A stretch of DNA of 64,000 bases from Prunella strophiata (GCA_036583965.1 JAZBQD010000015.1:20737310-20801309), one strand, 5' to 3'; counted from the stretch's first letter, positions 24,601 to 39,100 are shown. The notes: generated by a model from the letters alone, not told the origin. Program-made: numbers and translations.

Positions 24601-27600
24601 TGAATTCAGTGTTGTATAATGTTGTTATAAAGCAAAAAATATACAACATGTAGATATGGAACTTCATTTAGTATGGAAATCAGAAAAAGCTGTTGCTGGA
24701 ATGAGGCCACTCCAGAAAAATCAGTATGTCTGTGTGATTCTGGAGGAAGTTCAGAAGCTGGACACAGCCTTCACGATCTACTCAAGGCCTGGAAATGACT
24801 GCTAGCACACCAAGTGGCATCCAGCAGAGGTCTTCCAGCTTCTCTCACTGCAGCTCACCTACCTGATGCTGTACTTCTCACTGCTTGGGTGGGAAGCAAC
24901 TGGCCCCACTTAATTTGTGTCTGCCTGTCTTGGCAGTTGGATCTTTGTTGTGGACAGGGGAAAAGATGTCCTGATGTCCCCGGAAATGGTGACAAGGATC
25001 AGATATCACAGCCAGCCATCATAGGTGCTGAAACTGGACCAAACTTGCATTGCCTTCCAGTGCACCAGCTACACTGTCAATTGGCTGGATGGGGAAATGC
25101 TGAATTTAGTTTTTGTGGACAGCTTGCTTTCTGGAATCCTTAATTTTTGAGCACTCAAGTGTGCAGTACTGAATGTCCTCATAGTTCTTAGTGTAGCTTT
25201 GTGTGCCTCTGTTACCTGAAGAGTATTTGATAATATTGTATGTTACAAGCAGACAATTTATTTATTGGAGAAAGGATTCCTGGGGGGCAGAAGGAGGGTA
25301 AGATTTTGTCTTCTATAATCACATTAGCAGTGTTGTGATGACAATTGCTTTCACTTGTTTTTGCCAGGTATGGCATGGCTGTGTAGAACTTTTATGTACT
25401 AGAATTAAGTACACTCTAGGAAACAGTTCTGTGTTAAAAAGTCATTTAACACAACGGTTTTGTTGCTAGAAAGAGTTGGTAGCTCAGTTTTTTTTGGTGG
25501 ATCTTGATACTGTAGACAAACATGAAAGGATTAGAAAAAGTGTTTTTAGTAAGGTAGAGTCATCAGAAATACTGAAACACAGACATGATCCAAACTTTTA
25601 TATTAATTTCCTTCTTATCAGTCGAAACTTAAGGAAGGAGTAGATGTCACTTACACAATTACTGTGCACGAGTGAGTACCTGATAAGGAGAAGGCGATTT
25701 CTAGATACTTGTGGGGTTTTTGCTTACTGTCCTGAGAACAATTTGTGTCACTATCCTCCCCCTCTTTCCCTTCTCTCAGTAATTTGAGGTGAGGTTGGGT
25801 AAGTGAACCAACAATACTGCATCTATATGTCAATTGTATAGAATTCTGCTTTCTAGTGGTAGGTTGACTTTCACTCCACAAGATTTCTTACTTCTTTTCT
25901 CTTTCTCATTTTTCTTCTCTCCCCTTCTGTCTCAGCAGAACAGTCTTCTAGGATTGTGGCTTTAGAGGCTACTGTGTTACTGGACATCTGGGGAGAAAGG
26001 AGGAGACCTAGACAGGGAAACCTGTGAAGTTTTAGTAGTGCTTTGCTCTTCCATTGAAATGCCACAAATGCAGCTGAAGGTGCTGAAACCTTCTCTAATG
26101 GGGAAGTGTGGGCAGATATAAACTACCTCAGTTATATCAAAACTGAAATTTAAACAAAGTGATGTGTTTTTTAGCTGTTACCTTCCCAGAAAGGAACAGT
26201 CAACTTGACCAGCAGGTATTTAAAAAGGCTGCACTCAGCATACATTTAATTTTCGGTTAAGGCTTGTTTGTATAAGTAAATAACATAAGTCTTGTGAGCT
26301 GTAACAGTCCCTTTTCAGACATAGTGCTGTGCCATGTGAGTTGACTTGGCAGATTGTTCTTCTAGTTTATTTGCATTTATCATTCATAATCTCTACCTGT
26401 ACTGATGTTTGAATCCTTTTAAATGTGCCTTAGCCTTTAGATGTGCCTCAGCTTCCCTAAGTCCCATCACATGACTCTCACAGTTGTACCACTGTGATAA
26501 CTGCAAGGTGACAACAGATTTGCTCTTCAGAGGGGGGTTCTTTAATAATACTGGCTAAAACTGTGGCAGAGTACTTCTGTAGTTGCATACAACTTGAAGA
26601 AAGTGAGGAATCATTTATGTTCTTTCATACAGTATTTGATAATTTTGTGTCCCTGAAATTACTTGAGGATGAGTGGTGAACAGTGGGATTGCAAATCAGA
26701 AAGGTTAGAAATAAGGACAGAAAGTGAATTGTTACAAATACTTTTGTTCATAATCCTAAAATATGTGAGCATGAAAGAAGTGAATGATAGAACAGCTAAA
26801 ATAACTTCAGAATTAATTTATTAATAACTTTTCTGTTACAGCTTTTTTTTTTTTTTTTTAGTGCAATGTTGAGTAATTGTTTAGAAAATAGAATAAGGTC
26901 CCCTTACTGAAAACAGACATACCAGAAATGTTAAAGAAACTGCATCTTTTTTGGAATAGAATTTGTTATCTACTGTTTTAAATCATGGACTTGAAGCTTC
27001 TAAATAACTATTAAATCATTAAAACTCCTGTTTTATCAACTTACCTATGTTAAAATTATCTGATTAAAATGTCTCACTTGTAGACCACTAGAACTCTTGA
27101 CATTTTATATGCCTTATTTCTCAGGTAAAGTCACTGAAAAAGTTAATCCTACAGTGGAAATAGATGTGCAACCAACATTTTTGTAGCGGACTTTTGTTCC
27201 TCAATAACAGTGATTGTGCTTGTTTTATTCTCTGTTCTGGCACTAGTACAGTGTATGATTCATTTTTGTCTCATGCTAGCTTTAGCAAGGAAACCACACA
27301 CACACTGCAATGTAACAAGGCTAGAGAAGTGCATTTCAGACTGAATATGAAACAATCATCAAGAATATTTATTCATTCTGTTGTAAGTTTCACCCTGCAT
27401 TATAAAGCAGACTTGCAGGGGAAAAAAAAGCTCTTGCACAGATGCATTTCACGTTTGCTACAGGCACTTCTGTGCTGCCTGAAGAATGGAGCTGGTGGTA
27501 ACACTCTATTCTGAAATCCTAAATACCTTCAGAGTTTGTTTATTCTTGCTGTTCTTCCTCCCCACCCACTCTGAGAAAACATACCACATTTTAAAAATTG

Positions 27601-28649
27601 GTTTCAATGGCCAAAAGAAAGATCTGGGTTCAGACTAAAGCTTAGGAGTTACACTTGTGTAGTAATCCTTACAGCTGAGGGGAAGAAAGCTGTGATATCC
27701 AGATTTTCTAAAGAGCAGCTGGCATCATGTCTAGATATTTTGTACTGATCTGGTCATTGCTGTAAGATAGCAAATACAAGTACAGGTTTGTCCAGATCAC
27801 AGTGCACTGAGTTGGAACGGGATAGTAAGCTGCAGTTAACTCAGTCGTGTTTGGTAGTGTCACCAGGTTATCTAGAGGCAGATGTGGCCCTTTGTGAATA
27901 TGAAACTTGAAGCTCTTTGTGTTTAGGTTTTCCTTTAAATGTCAACATCTTCTCTGGTTTGTCTGGTGTCTCTGTCAGATCCTCAGTTTTGATTTTCATT
28001 AACAGACTCATGTCAGGAGCTGTGGAAGCTCAGTGTTATTATCTTTGAGTGTTCAGTGCAGGTTTATAGAATCCATGTTGTAAGTCTGTTTCAGAATGCT
28101 GTCCTCAGTGAGGGTTCTTCAGTTTCATCTGGCACTTGCTGGATGTCAGGTAGAAGCTCTGACTGAAGTGAGGAGCCTTTTACTATCAATATATGGGGTA
28201 GCTGAGAGTAAGGCACGAAGATGGTTACAGGGTCATTTTGCTTACAGACTCGAGTGTGAGGATCTCTGACATGAGCCATCACACTTGTGAGTGTGCCTGC
28301 CTGTTTTTGTGTAGCTTGCTGAGAGTGAATGCTGCATTTGTGAGTGAAAAGTCAGAATGTTACTGGTGTTGGATTGGTGCAAAGGTGAGCCTGGTCACTA
28401 AAAAAAAAAAAAAATAGGGGAGACTTCTGAGTTATTTTTAGATATCTTTTTAGTCTTACTGTTCATTCCCCAGGCAGCCAGTGTGAGGTATTCTGCCACC
28501 ACCACGGACCAGCATCTGCAGGCAGTTTCAGCAATCACTTAGTCTTCAGCAATCCGCAGAGTGTACGAACTGTTAGCTTTGGCTCTGGTTTCTGCTTCTA
28601 GAATAATTCAAATGTTTCTTACTTGAGGCATCTGGTTTGTTTTTGGAAG

Positions 28650-29095
28650 TGGAGAAGAAGGCAGATGCGCTGCCTCTGCCCTCGTTGTGTCTGGGTCAGG
28701 CGGGGTGGCCCGAAGGGACAAGGTGTGCCTGCCAGGTGGGGGCTGGCGCTGCCCGGCCGGGGCTGCGCCTCCGCCTCGCCGCCTCTCCCTCCGGCCGCCG
28801 CTGACCTTCGGCTCTCGCTGCCACCGCTTTGTTCCCCTCCTGCCTCAGCTTGGCACAGAGAATTTACCTGAAGCCTGCAAAGCGAGCCAGTCACATGGAC
28901 GGACTGTGCCAGATACAGCTGTAATCTCGGGCTGAAAAATTGAATTTGTCCTCCCCCTCTTCCTGCTCTTTTGCATTCGTGTTCCGATTCAGGAATGCAG
29001 GCTCTGAGTTACACAGCACAATGAAGAATTAATGTAACTATTTCTAAAGCGTCTGCTGGCAGGAGAGCTCTGACGTCAGCAGAGTTGGGGTGAGG
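28650..29095 (+). promoter_or_regulatory. Candidate alternative promoter or enhancer in intron 1
   Basis: A GC-rich, CpG-containing patch (roughly 28680-28830) stands out from the AT-rich intron. Downstream are an E-box-like GTCACATG at 28890-28897 and a perfect CRE palindrome TGACGTCA at 29071-29078. A usable splice donor, GGG|GTGAGG, lies at 29089/29090 and could join to the acceptor at 41433. This is compatible with an alternative first exon, but it could equally be an enhancer. Nothing in the sequence proves transcription starts here. Confidence 0.35.
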
Positions 29096-31719
29096 TTTTG
29101 CTTTGCGCACTTTGAGTGGCTCTGCTCCGGGATCGTGGCATGCTGGAATGGAAACAGTGGTTGGGGTGGCACTGGGAGTCGTCCTTGGGGCCTGCTGCTC
29201 GCTGGATGTCCTTTGTGGGTAGAAATTGTGCTTGATAAACCATGTTTTGTCCCGTTTGTTTATTACAGGCGTTTCAGAATATTCTGTAAATATTTGTGCC
29301 TGACACTATTGGCTGGCAGGATATTGCTTTTAGCTCTTTAAACTGTGGTTGCTGTAACAGTTCTTCGCTGGTGTTTCAAGTGAAGATATTCTTTAGAGGC
29401 AAGCTAAATATATTGCTCAAGGATTTCCCTCCCCCCGTGTTAACACTAGGTTTAGATAAGCAAAAAGAAAATAAATCAGTAATCATCTACTACAATTTGA
29501 AATTCTTAATGGTTAACTGGCAAGTAGAAAGAAAACAACGACTCAAAGACACTGTGAATTCATGATCCGCCAGAGAAACTGGTATTTGAGATTTAAGATG
29601 AGCAGAGATTTGACTTTTGTTATTGCTGATTAAACAAATATCTATGACCTGAAAATAAATATGAAAGCCTGTATGTTACATTCAGTTTAAGGTACTTGTT
29701 TCATCTAAAATTTATCTGGCTGCAGACAGCTCAGGAAAGCTATATTTAAGGCCATCAGAGCAGAATGGAGCAGTAGATGCCACTGTGACAGGATTCAGAG
29801 TCAAGCTGTAGGGTTGCAGCTGAATTTAAAAATAAACAAGAAGCTTTTGTGTTTGCAAATTGTTTGTGCTGCTTTTTAAAGGAAGAAATAATCTCAACAC
29901 TTGAGGGCTGGATCTCATATTTAGGCTAACAGGTACTCATGGTTAGAAGCAGCATCTTCTGTATTAATTCAGTTTACTAAATCTGATATTTCTGTGGTCT
30001 AGGAAGCTTTTAAATCTGACTTAAGGTGTTGGGTTTTTTTAGAGACCTACTGAAAAGGGTACAGTTGAAGGCATATTACCAGTGTTACTATTTAAAAAAC
30101 CACAAAGCATGGTTTTACCTCAGAACCTGAAATAAAACAGGTTTGTTTGGAGACTATAATTAGGAAGTGTTTAGCTGTTCTAAATAATGGAGAAAATAAG
30201 CACAGTAGCTTTTCTATGGATTGCATTATGCTTGCTTCGTATTTTCTGCCTGTAATTGTTGGAAATAGATAATGTGTCAGAGTCTGTTGCACAAAGGGGC
30301 CCAACTAATGATGTTTCTATAATTATGTAAAAAGAGCTGTTTAAGATGATGCTTTTGAAGGAAAAAAGTAATATTCAACACAGAAAGGGTATGTGAGTTT
30401 GAATGTGAGGGGGTCAGTGGAAGGGAAAAGGCTTTGCAATCCTTCCTCAAAAGCACAAGGGCAAGGGAGTTGTATTTCAGAAATACTGTGTTGTGAGGCC
30501 TGGCAATGGAGGTGTAATTCACTAACTAAAAAGTAACAGAGAAAGTGGAATAGTGCAGCTACATCTTGACACACACTCATTTGTGTCACTAAGGACTAAG
30601 AACTGCTGTAGCATCCTCAGCTGGCAGAGGAACATCACTGTAGGCCTTCTACAGGTCTTTTTTGACTTTGTATTCTGTTGGTAAATGCGTGAAACATAGC
30701 AGGAAATCTCTGAGTATTTATTTTTTAGAATTTGGTATGAAGCTTTCTGACCATCCAGAACGTGGCAGCACTGTCAGGGTCTCGTCAGCACTTTGTGACC
30801 CAGTGTGTCACCTGACACGAGGCCTCTCCCTAATGCAGCAGCTTGCAGGGGATTCACAAACTCCCCTACGTTGATTCATGCTTGGACACCAGTAAGGCAA
30901 TAAAGCCTAAGAAAGTTTCACAAGATTCCGTCTTTAAAGCCATGAGTGGGTGTGTTTGTGATGACTTTTCTACCCATTTTATGCAGCACTTGTTTTGCAA
31001 AGAGAAACTCTGCTTACTCCTCAGTCTGTGTAGATGTCAGTGAAAAATGTTTGGAAGAACTCTCATCAACCTGGCTAAATCCTGCTGTGTGCTGACATAG
31101 CATATCTTCTGGCATAGTATGATGTTGTTGTAGGTGGGATAATTGTGCTGGCAGAATAACTCCTCCTATTGGCATGTATTGTATTTCCAGCATAGGTACA
31201 GCACCAGATGTACTTCAAATGACTGGCATTCAGCTTTTTCTTGCTTTGTGCTTTCAAAGTAGTGTTTACACTATTTACAGTGCTGGTGGAGTCTGCCTGT
31301 AAATGCTGCTAGATCATTCCCCTTCTCTTGCACTGAATGGGCTCTATCTTTTCAACCTAGTGTTTTTTATTTATTTATTTTCAGCTGGACTAGAATAATC
31401 TTTTCAATTAATTCTTTGGAAGAAAGACATATCAGTAAGATTTAAATTTTCATGTAGTGTATTCATAAGCAAAGATCTGTGGCTAGTCTGTTGTCTTTGC
31501 CTTCCTTTTCTAATGTTCTCCCTTCATTTTACATTAAGTTCAGCTGTGAGATAAGTTTCATGGTACTTCTGCCATTTCCTGACGCCAATGGTTTTTCTGG
31601 AGGCAGTGAGTTTCCTGTCTGGAAGCTGCAGGCAGTGTTTCTGGCAGGATGGAGTATTTTTGTTTCCCTGGCTAGACCTTTCCCTGTCTTTGTTTTTGTC
31701 TCTTTTTCTCTCAGTTGTT

Positions 31720-31809
31720 CTTTTCTTTTCTTTTCTTTCTTTTCTTTTCTTTTCTTTTCTTTTCTTTTCTTTTCTTTTCTTTTCGGTTTTGTTTTGTTTT
31801 GTTTTGTTT
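31720..31809. repeat. Compound pentanucleotide microsatellite (TTTTC)n-(GTTTT)n
   Basis: About 65 bases of TTTTC/CTTTT repeats with one TTTC interruption, running directly into about five GTTTT units from 31786. The strand is pure pyrimidine up to 31784. Open frames crossing it encode only Phe/Leu/Ser-rich low-complexity runs. Confidence 0.95.
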
Positions 31810-34615
31810 AATCTTGGGCTGTATTTGATATTGCAGCAGTTAATTTAGAACTATTATTGCAAAAAACTGACTTGGTGATTTGAAATATATCCATGCAGCA
31901 TTTTTCAGTTAACGTGCTTGGCAGAATAAATTAATAGGTCAGGCTGCAGGAGAACTGAATGTGTTTTGCTTGGTTTCGACCTAATCTCACCTCTTGAGTG
32001 AGAACAGGAGCTGTTGGTTAGGCTGGTGCAACTTTGTACCTGACCTGAGGGCAGTTTCATTAGTTGTGGCATTAGCCATAACAGAGTTCAGAAAACTCTG
32101 TCATAGTTTCTGCCTGTGTCCCTGACTTGCTGCTGCTGGAATAGACAGGCATGGATTATTCACTCAGTCATCCAAGCTTTTCTGAAAGTTTTACATTGAA
32201 TTATATTTACCAGAATCATTTATTCTCTGTAAAGAGATATCAAAGGAGACCAATGCAAGGCAGTTGTTCAGTTCTCAAGGGCTGAAATACTAGCAAAGTA
32301 AGTTACTGTGAGTTGTCACAGTGACTTTCACAAACTGTGACCAAGTTCTTACCCCGTGGTAAGGTCTCCTTAGTCAGCCTAACCTGATGTCTAACCTGGA
32401 CAGCCTAACCTGGAAGAATTCAAAACTCTTTCTAACTTTTAGCAATTCTAACTCCCTTATAATTAGTTTACTTTAAAAGTTTTATGCAAAGTATATCTCT
32501 TTATATGGGGGAGTTTTAAATGGTAAAATAAATGTTTAATAAAGTAATCCATTAATAGCTTTCAGCATTTCTTAGCTGGAGGCAAAGCTTTTTAAAGATT
32601 TTGGGGGGGAGGAATATTGGTGTTTGTGGATTGTTTTTCTATATTTTTAATTTGTCTCCCATACCTCTATAATAGAGGTTGATTATGCCAGAGATAAAAC
32701 AGAGCTGGAAGATGCTGCCAGTCAGACAGTCAATAATATCTTCCCTCAGTGCAAGACAGAAACTCTGGCTCTTGGTGAATTTAAAAATCATTAGGAGCCA
32801 GGAACTGCAATCTGTAACCTCTTATATATCCCCTCAAGCTGCTGTCTCTGGTATGCTGTTCAATTCTGTGTGCTCTCTCTGGAACTCCAGTTCATGGTTC
32901 CAGATCCCTCTACTACAATATTTGTCCCACCTTATTTCTTGGTACTCTTTATTTGGTTTGTTTTTATAGTGGGGTAAACTTGTAAGACTGCTTGAAAACA
33001 AAAGCTTTTCAGAATTCAGTATGTAGCCATTACTGTTCGACCAGGCAAAATTACAGACCTGAAATTAAATCTGCTTATTCTGGAAATTTGTTGGTGTTGG
33101 TTATTTTTATTTTGGAACAGTTTTCTGTAGGAATGATCTCAGCATTTAGGAGTGTTGCAATGTTTTCCACTTGCAGGGATGGTGACACTGCAGGAAACAA
33201 AAACTGTCTTTTGTTATTTCACTGGTGTATGTCTTTACTCTGATTATTTTGCAATGTATGGTGTAGAATAAAAAGCAACTGCAGGAATGAAATTATTAAT
33301 ACAGTTAGATTAAAGCTCTTATTTTGGTACATAGCAGACACAGCTTGTGCAGTTCTTAAATCCCTTAGTGTTGCTTTCACTTTTCAGACCACTAGCTCAT
33401 AAAATATTTTAGAACAATACTTATATATCTATATATAGATACAGATACATAAAACTAAATCTCTTCACAGTATTCAGAAGTGAAATACATGCCTATCATC
33501 ACACTAAGAGAATACATTTCAGTTACTTTTTCAAGAAAAGCATTGTCCTAGTGTGAGGATTTTAATTATTAAAGGATTAAAATAGTTAAACGTTTTGGTG
33601 ATTTTTGTTTTGCATCCTTCTTGGTTTTGTTGTGGTTTTTTTTTTTCTCCTTCAGTGTTTCCAAGACTTTGGTTTCCTTTTGGCAGAGTTTGGTGTACAT
33701 TTGTTTGCAGAAGGCACCACAGTGCACAGAAGAAGCTTTTGACACGCAAGTGAGTGCGTGGTTGAACTAAGATTGCTCTGCTGGGTTAGATAAGGGAAAA
33801 TTGCAAATAGTCTTATTTGCAACAGACACAGGCCTGCAGATACACAAATAGAAAGTATCTCTCCACTGAGTTCTCAGCTTTGGTCGACCACTGCACACAG
33901 TATACCCAGATTTAATGCTGCTGGTTTGGAAAATTAATGATTTTAGAATTTAAGGAATTCTTTCCCTTTTGCTACTAGACCGAGGGAGGTGCTTTGGGTG
34001 TACTCTCTTCTTTGCAGGCATTATCTGCAGGGGGAACAGTGTTGCCAGTCATTTGTTCAGAGACTTTCAGAATGAGCTGAGCAGCTTGCGAGACTTCCTT
34101 TCCTAATAGCAGCTGTCATGGACACATGATACAGGATGCATTGCTCATAAATTTCTAAGGAAGAAGCATAACTTTTTTTTTTTTAATAAGCTGCTGAAGA
34201 TTTTTCTAGCTGACAGGGTTGGTTTGTCATGTGCTGTATGCCATTGTGAATTTTAAAACAGAACATTGTATATCAGTTCACTTTTGACAGTTCTGTAGTC
34301 TTCTCTGTATTTTAAATACTGTCAATCTTTTGATTTTCATGCCTGGTCAGTCTGACTCTCTGAGTCCTTGAGCCCAAGTGGGTTCATAGTCAGTCTCTTT
34401 GTGTCACTGTTTTACAAACAATATTGCTTTGTTCTGTAAGTGAAAATAGAATTTCCAGATAATTGACACAGGACCTTAAGGAAAAATAAAGTGCGGTCAG
34501 AACAAACTGAGACATGGTAACAGTGCAGTAGAGATAATTTAATCTGTGCCTCACAAATGCTTTTCTCTTAATTTTGTATAATAGTATCCATGAATATCAG
34601 GGGTTTTTAATAACA

Positions 34616-34853
34616 TTGAATCATAGAATTACGTGGGCTGAAAGGGACGTTAAAGATAATCTTGTTCCAGTCCCCCTGCCCTCCATGGGCAGGGATACCA
34701 CCCACTAGATGAGGCTGATCACGGTTCTGTCCAGCCTGGCCTAGAACACTTCCAGGAGTGGGGCATCCATAGCTTCTCTGGGCAACCTGTGCCAGTGCCT
34801 CACTATGCTCTGAGTAAAGAATTTCTTCCTAACATCTAACTTAAATCTCCTCA
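34616..34853 (-). mobile_element. CR1 LINE fragment (5'-truncated 3' end, antisense)
   Basis: The segment starts with GAATCATAGAATTACG, the reverse complement of the ATTCTATGATTC tail typical of CR1. It continues with recognisable blocks of the CR1 3' region: AAAGGGACGTTAAAGATAA, CCATGGGCAGGGATACC, CTTCCAGGAGTGGGGCATCC, TTCTCTGGGCAACCTGTGCC and TAAAGAATTTCTTCCTAA. In birds CR1 is the dominant LINE and most copies are 5'-truncated like this one. It lies in minus orientation in intron 1 and carries no intact reverse-transcriptase frame. It is the only clear CR1 copy I see, and it is the best evidence that the host is a bird or other sauropsid. Confidence 0.9.
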
Positions 34854-36177
34854 TAAGAAGTCAGGAGAGACTAATTATTAGAAGACTTTCTCTAAAGTAA
34901 ACTGACTGTATTGTAGAAACTTCATATATTAAAGCAACTCCTGTTGCACCTGGAAGACCCCTTGTTCCTCACTTGGCACTGGTGTAATGGTCTACATGTG
35001 CCACGCTGGCTTATCCCAGAGGGTTTGACTTCCTCTCAAATTAGGGATGAGGGCCCTACCCTATTCTGCTTACTGTGCTGATATGGGCATATTCCAGATA
35101 TTGTCAGCACCTTCACTGAGCCCACTGTGAGCTCCAAATTAGTGAGTGAATGCTTGGTATGATACTTGTTGGGAACTCTGGTCCCAGTCTTTTGGATTTA
35201 CATAAATTAAAGAAGTGATACTATGTCACTGAAGCTGTTTTTCTGTCACTTAAAGATGATATGTAAAGTTTAAGTCTTGACATGGCAGATTTCTAAAGGT
35301 TTTGAAAAACTTGAGTTAGTTGTGGATTTGGGAATTCTATTTTAGAAATAATGGCCTCTGCAGCTATCAACAGTCCATTGTAAGCATAAAGAAATGAGGT
35401 GTAATTAACTAAATGATCATGTGATTTTCACTCTGGAAAGGATTTTCTACTAGTAGGAGCAACTCCAGTAACTTTTGTAATAAATGTTCTTCATGCTGTA
35501 AGGAAAGCACTCACATACATAGCTCTTAGAACAAAGCAGGATGGAAAGTAAAAGATACCTTCCTGCAAAAGTGTCTGAAAGGTAAGACTTCCATAACGTG
35601 TAAATTACCATATTGCTGCTCTTTTTTGAAGGAGCAAAGTCATAATGAAGTAAAATTTACATAAGCATATATTTAAAGTAGTTTTACACACTTTAGTTTG
35701 ATTTAAATGAATTATTTAAGAGGCTTTGACAACTTTTTTTGCATCCTGTATGTCATACTGTAACAAATCACTGTAAATGTTTAATAAGTATCTGTATGTC
35801 TGAGTTTGTGTTGGAAGCTTGAGAAATCTTCTGATACAAATTTGTTAACTTTCTTTAGTAGAATTAACTGTTCAGTTTAGTCCAAATACTATCAATCCTT
35901 TATTTTACCTTTTATTAGAAATCAAAGTTAGAAGGCAATCAAAAATGCCTTACAAATTAAGTTGAAGTGTCTTTACTTACAGTCTTTGAAACACCACATG
36001 GAAAACGTTGCTGTTCTTGATCTTAGAATTTGAAGGGAAATACACTGAAGGAGTCATAAAGGTATTCTGCTAATTGTTGCAGTTAAGCATGTCACCTGCA
36101 CAATATGCATTTGCCTAACACAATATGCTGCATTATGTTACCCATTAAAGGATTTTATTTTTCATCTTAGTGTGTGT

Positions 36178-36198
36178 AAAGGTTCTGCCAGAACCTTT
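36178..36198. repeat. Perfect palindrome, 10-bp arms, 1-nt centre
   Basis: AAAGGTTCTG, then C, then CAGAACCTTT: exact inverted arms. The core GGTTCTGCCAGAACC loosely resembles an imperfect steroid-receptor half-site pair in reversed order, but spacing and orientation do not match the AGAACAnnnTGTTCT consensus, so no factor is assigned. Confidence 0.85.
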
Positions 36199-39100
36199 GT
36201 TGTTTCAACATAATTTCCATCTGTTTTCTTCCAAATTGCAAAGTGTTGGTTCTGCTTGTACTAAATAATCTGTAATAAAACCAAGTAACAGTCCTAACAT
36301 GCCCTGACACCATGTGCATTGACATGACTATGGTGAGATGTTTTTAATGGGACAGAGTGTTGCAAAAGCACATAGATGTCAAAATTTAACCTTGTCTAAG
36401 ATGTTAAACTTTTCCAAGCTGTTCATCACTCTTTTAACTCAGCAATGCCAGATGTATACTTGAGGCATGTGTAAAGAGAGTAGGGATACACTCCTTTAGA
36501 AATCCTCAGGCCAAAGTGTTTGTATTTTTCCCTCAGTTTTAAACACTGCTGTGGAATGAGCTGACATTTAAAGAATGGCCTGAAATCAGGTACTTGTTTG
36601 CCATTTCAAAATCCTGTGTGTTGGTATTTAATTAAGTAGCTTCAGCTCTTCTGTATTTTTTTGTTTTACATTTTATTTCACTATGTTTATGGTTCTTAGA
36701 CCATGGATTAAATGAAAAGGAAAATTTGTTTTTGATGCCTCTTTCAGATGATTAGAGATGCCTCTATGTTAACAACATCACAGCTTAGAAATTTTAGGAT
36801 TTTGTGTGATTGATAGATGTTCATTGGAAGAGGGAAGCAGAAATTATCTGTGATGGTGGTTGAAATTCAAGCTCTGAAGGTTTGGGGATTTTTTTTTTTT
36901 ACAGCTCTCTTTAAGCTGGATGAGTGCATTTCAGAAAGCAGCTAGAGAGTATAGATGTTGGGAATTGCAGATGTCAGAAGGGAAGCTATTAAGAGTCAGT
37001 CTTAATCAAGAAGTAGATTTCAGTATGCTAACAGAGTTGGCACTTGGTTAAATTGTTGGAGGAGCAAATGCCTAAGATGAAGAGAGTTTGTTTGGAACAG
37101 AAGTCTAGATTTGCTATTTAAGCACCAATTACTTGAGGGAATATTTAAGGTGTTTTAGTGAGGATGTAGTTACATCTATGTTTGTGGTGGGTTTTCTCCT
37201 TCTCTGCACTGATGTTTAAGCCTGCCTTTGTTTTGCAAAGGTGTGGAGCTGTTTGTCCTGATGGCAGACTTCTTGCCCCTGTACCCCAGATTGGGCATGT
37301 AATGGAAGAGTGGGCAGTATGCTGAGCTTGTGCCTCTGGTGTGTTTGGAGGACAGCTAGGAGCATGAGGGAACTAATCTCCCCCAGCAGCTGGGCTTATG
37401 GAGGTAGGCATTTGTAACTTTTTTCTTGCAAAATCAGCAGAGTTATTCTCAGCTGCACTTAGGGCATTTCCGAAGCGTTCTGAAATTGATGAGAAAAGCA
37501 AAGATTGCGCCATGGAGAACCATATTGGAAGATACTCATCACCCCAGTCATCTCTTCAGCTGGAATCTTCTCCCTTGGCAAGATTATTCCCAATTCCTTT
37601 CCCTCCCCCTCCATTATATCATCACCAATAGCATTTATTTAAAGGAGCATGGTCAAAAAGAGCTATTGAAGGCATTTAGCTGGATGCTTATTAGGTTTCC
37701 CTAGCAAATAGTTTAGGCAGGGTTGCAGAAGGAACAGATACCAGCTTAATACTGAGCTTCAGGTAGTTGCAACTGTAAATGTCATTTATGCATCTTCAGA
37801 TGACAAGGTGTGTTTGTGCTCTGGCAACTGGTACTTTGTGGCAAGTCTGTGGCACGAGCAGAATGCAAAGCATGGCTGGAATTCGGATTTGTGGTAGGGC
37901 TTTGGGCATGGCGGGGAGCCAGAAATATGGTTTTTCTGTAGTTGGTAAGTGCTTTTGAGGAAATGCTGAGAACAGTGGTGAACTTAAAAGTTTTAGGATT
38001 TGCACTCTCTGTTTTTTCTGTCCATTTGCTGTTGCCCATATTAATTTCTTCTGTGTGTTGACAGAGTTCATACTGGTCAGTGAGAGTAATGCAAAACCTG
38101 CAATGTATGTTGCCTCAAAATCCGATTGTTTATTGCTACCATAGTTTGTGTGTCTCAGCTTGTTTCAAGTAGTTGGATTTCAGTGCTTGAGTTTGCACAG
38201 AGCGTATCCCCTTCATGTGGACTCGTTGTTACTGGAATAATGCAGGCATTGTGTTCTCTGGCTGTACAAAATCAAGTATTTTTTACTTATTTTGTCAGCA
38301 GAAACATGCAGATGCTGTGTTGGGTTGGGCAACATGAGAACTGGCCAGTGCTCCAGATTGCGCTAGTAAAGCTTTTATGATTTTGTGCAGCTCTGATCAT
38401 TATTAGCATTGTAACATTTGTCTTCATTTTTTCCTCTAATAAATCATCTGCTGAATCTTTTCACTTCAGCAAAGTCATCTTTGAACGTCACTAGAATATC
38501 AGTCCAAAATTACTATATAAGGAAGAGCTTGGCTTTTGAAACTAGTTCTATGCATTTAAATCTAAAGAGTATAATTGATGATTGTCTGAAATAATTGGCA
38601 ACTTTTCTTTTCAAAAATCCTGTCAAAGTTTAACTGTTTTCCTTAGATGAGCAGTCTGCTCTTTTAGAGAGACTGCTTATCAGATCCCACTATGCAGAGA
38701 GAACTATGGGATGTACCAGTCTGTTTTTTTACATCATGGGAGAATCTTTGTTTATTTAAAAAGAAAAAAAGTACAACTGGTTCATCACCAGAACTGCTAT
38801 TTCTTGATTTTGTACATCTGTTGGAACTGGCAGAAATGCTGTAATAACACATTCTTTCCTCTCCAGAGAAAGGGAGGAGGGGAAGGCTTGTAGTCATACA
38901 TTTGGCTGTGTTACTGTGGTTACTTCCTACCTTTTTCTGTTTTATTTTTAAAAATAAACAAAACCACAACCCCCCAAAAAACAAACAGCAACAGACTTTT
39001 TGCCTGAAATGAATGTTTTGCTTGCTGTTCATTTTGTTCATGAACTCTCCTGATTTAGGAGGTTGGCACTTTCCACTGCCCTTGTGGTATCTGTGTGAAC

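Noticed and set aside
24814..25143. 109-codon plus-strand frame in intron 1
   Set aside because: It looked coding-like because of mildly higher GC, but it has no family match, no consistent splice sites, and other frames nearby are similar by chance.
31479..31848. Phe/Leu/Ser-rich frames of 86-110 codons
   Set aside because: They are produced by the TTTTC/GTTTT microsatellite and are not genes.
36178..36198. Glucocorticoid or androgen response element at the palindrome
   Set aside because: The arms read GGTTCT and AGAACC in an order and spacing that do not fit the AGAACAnnnTGTTCT consensus, so only the palindrome itself is reported.
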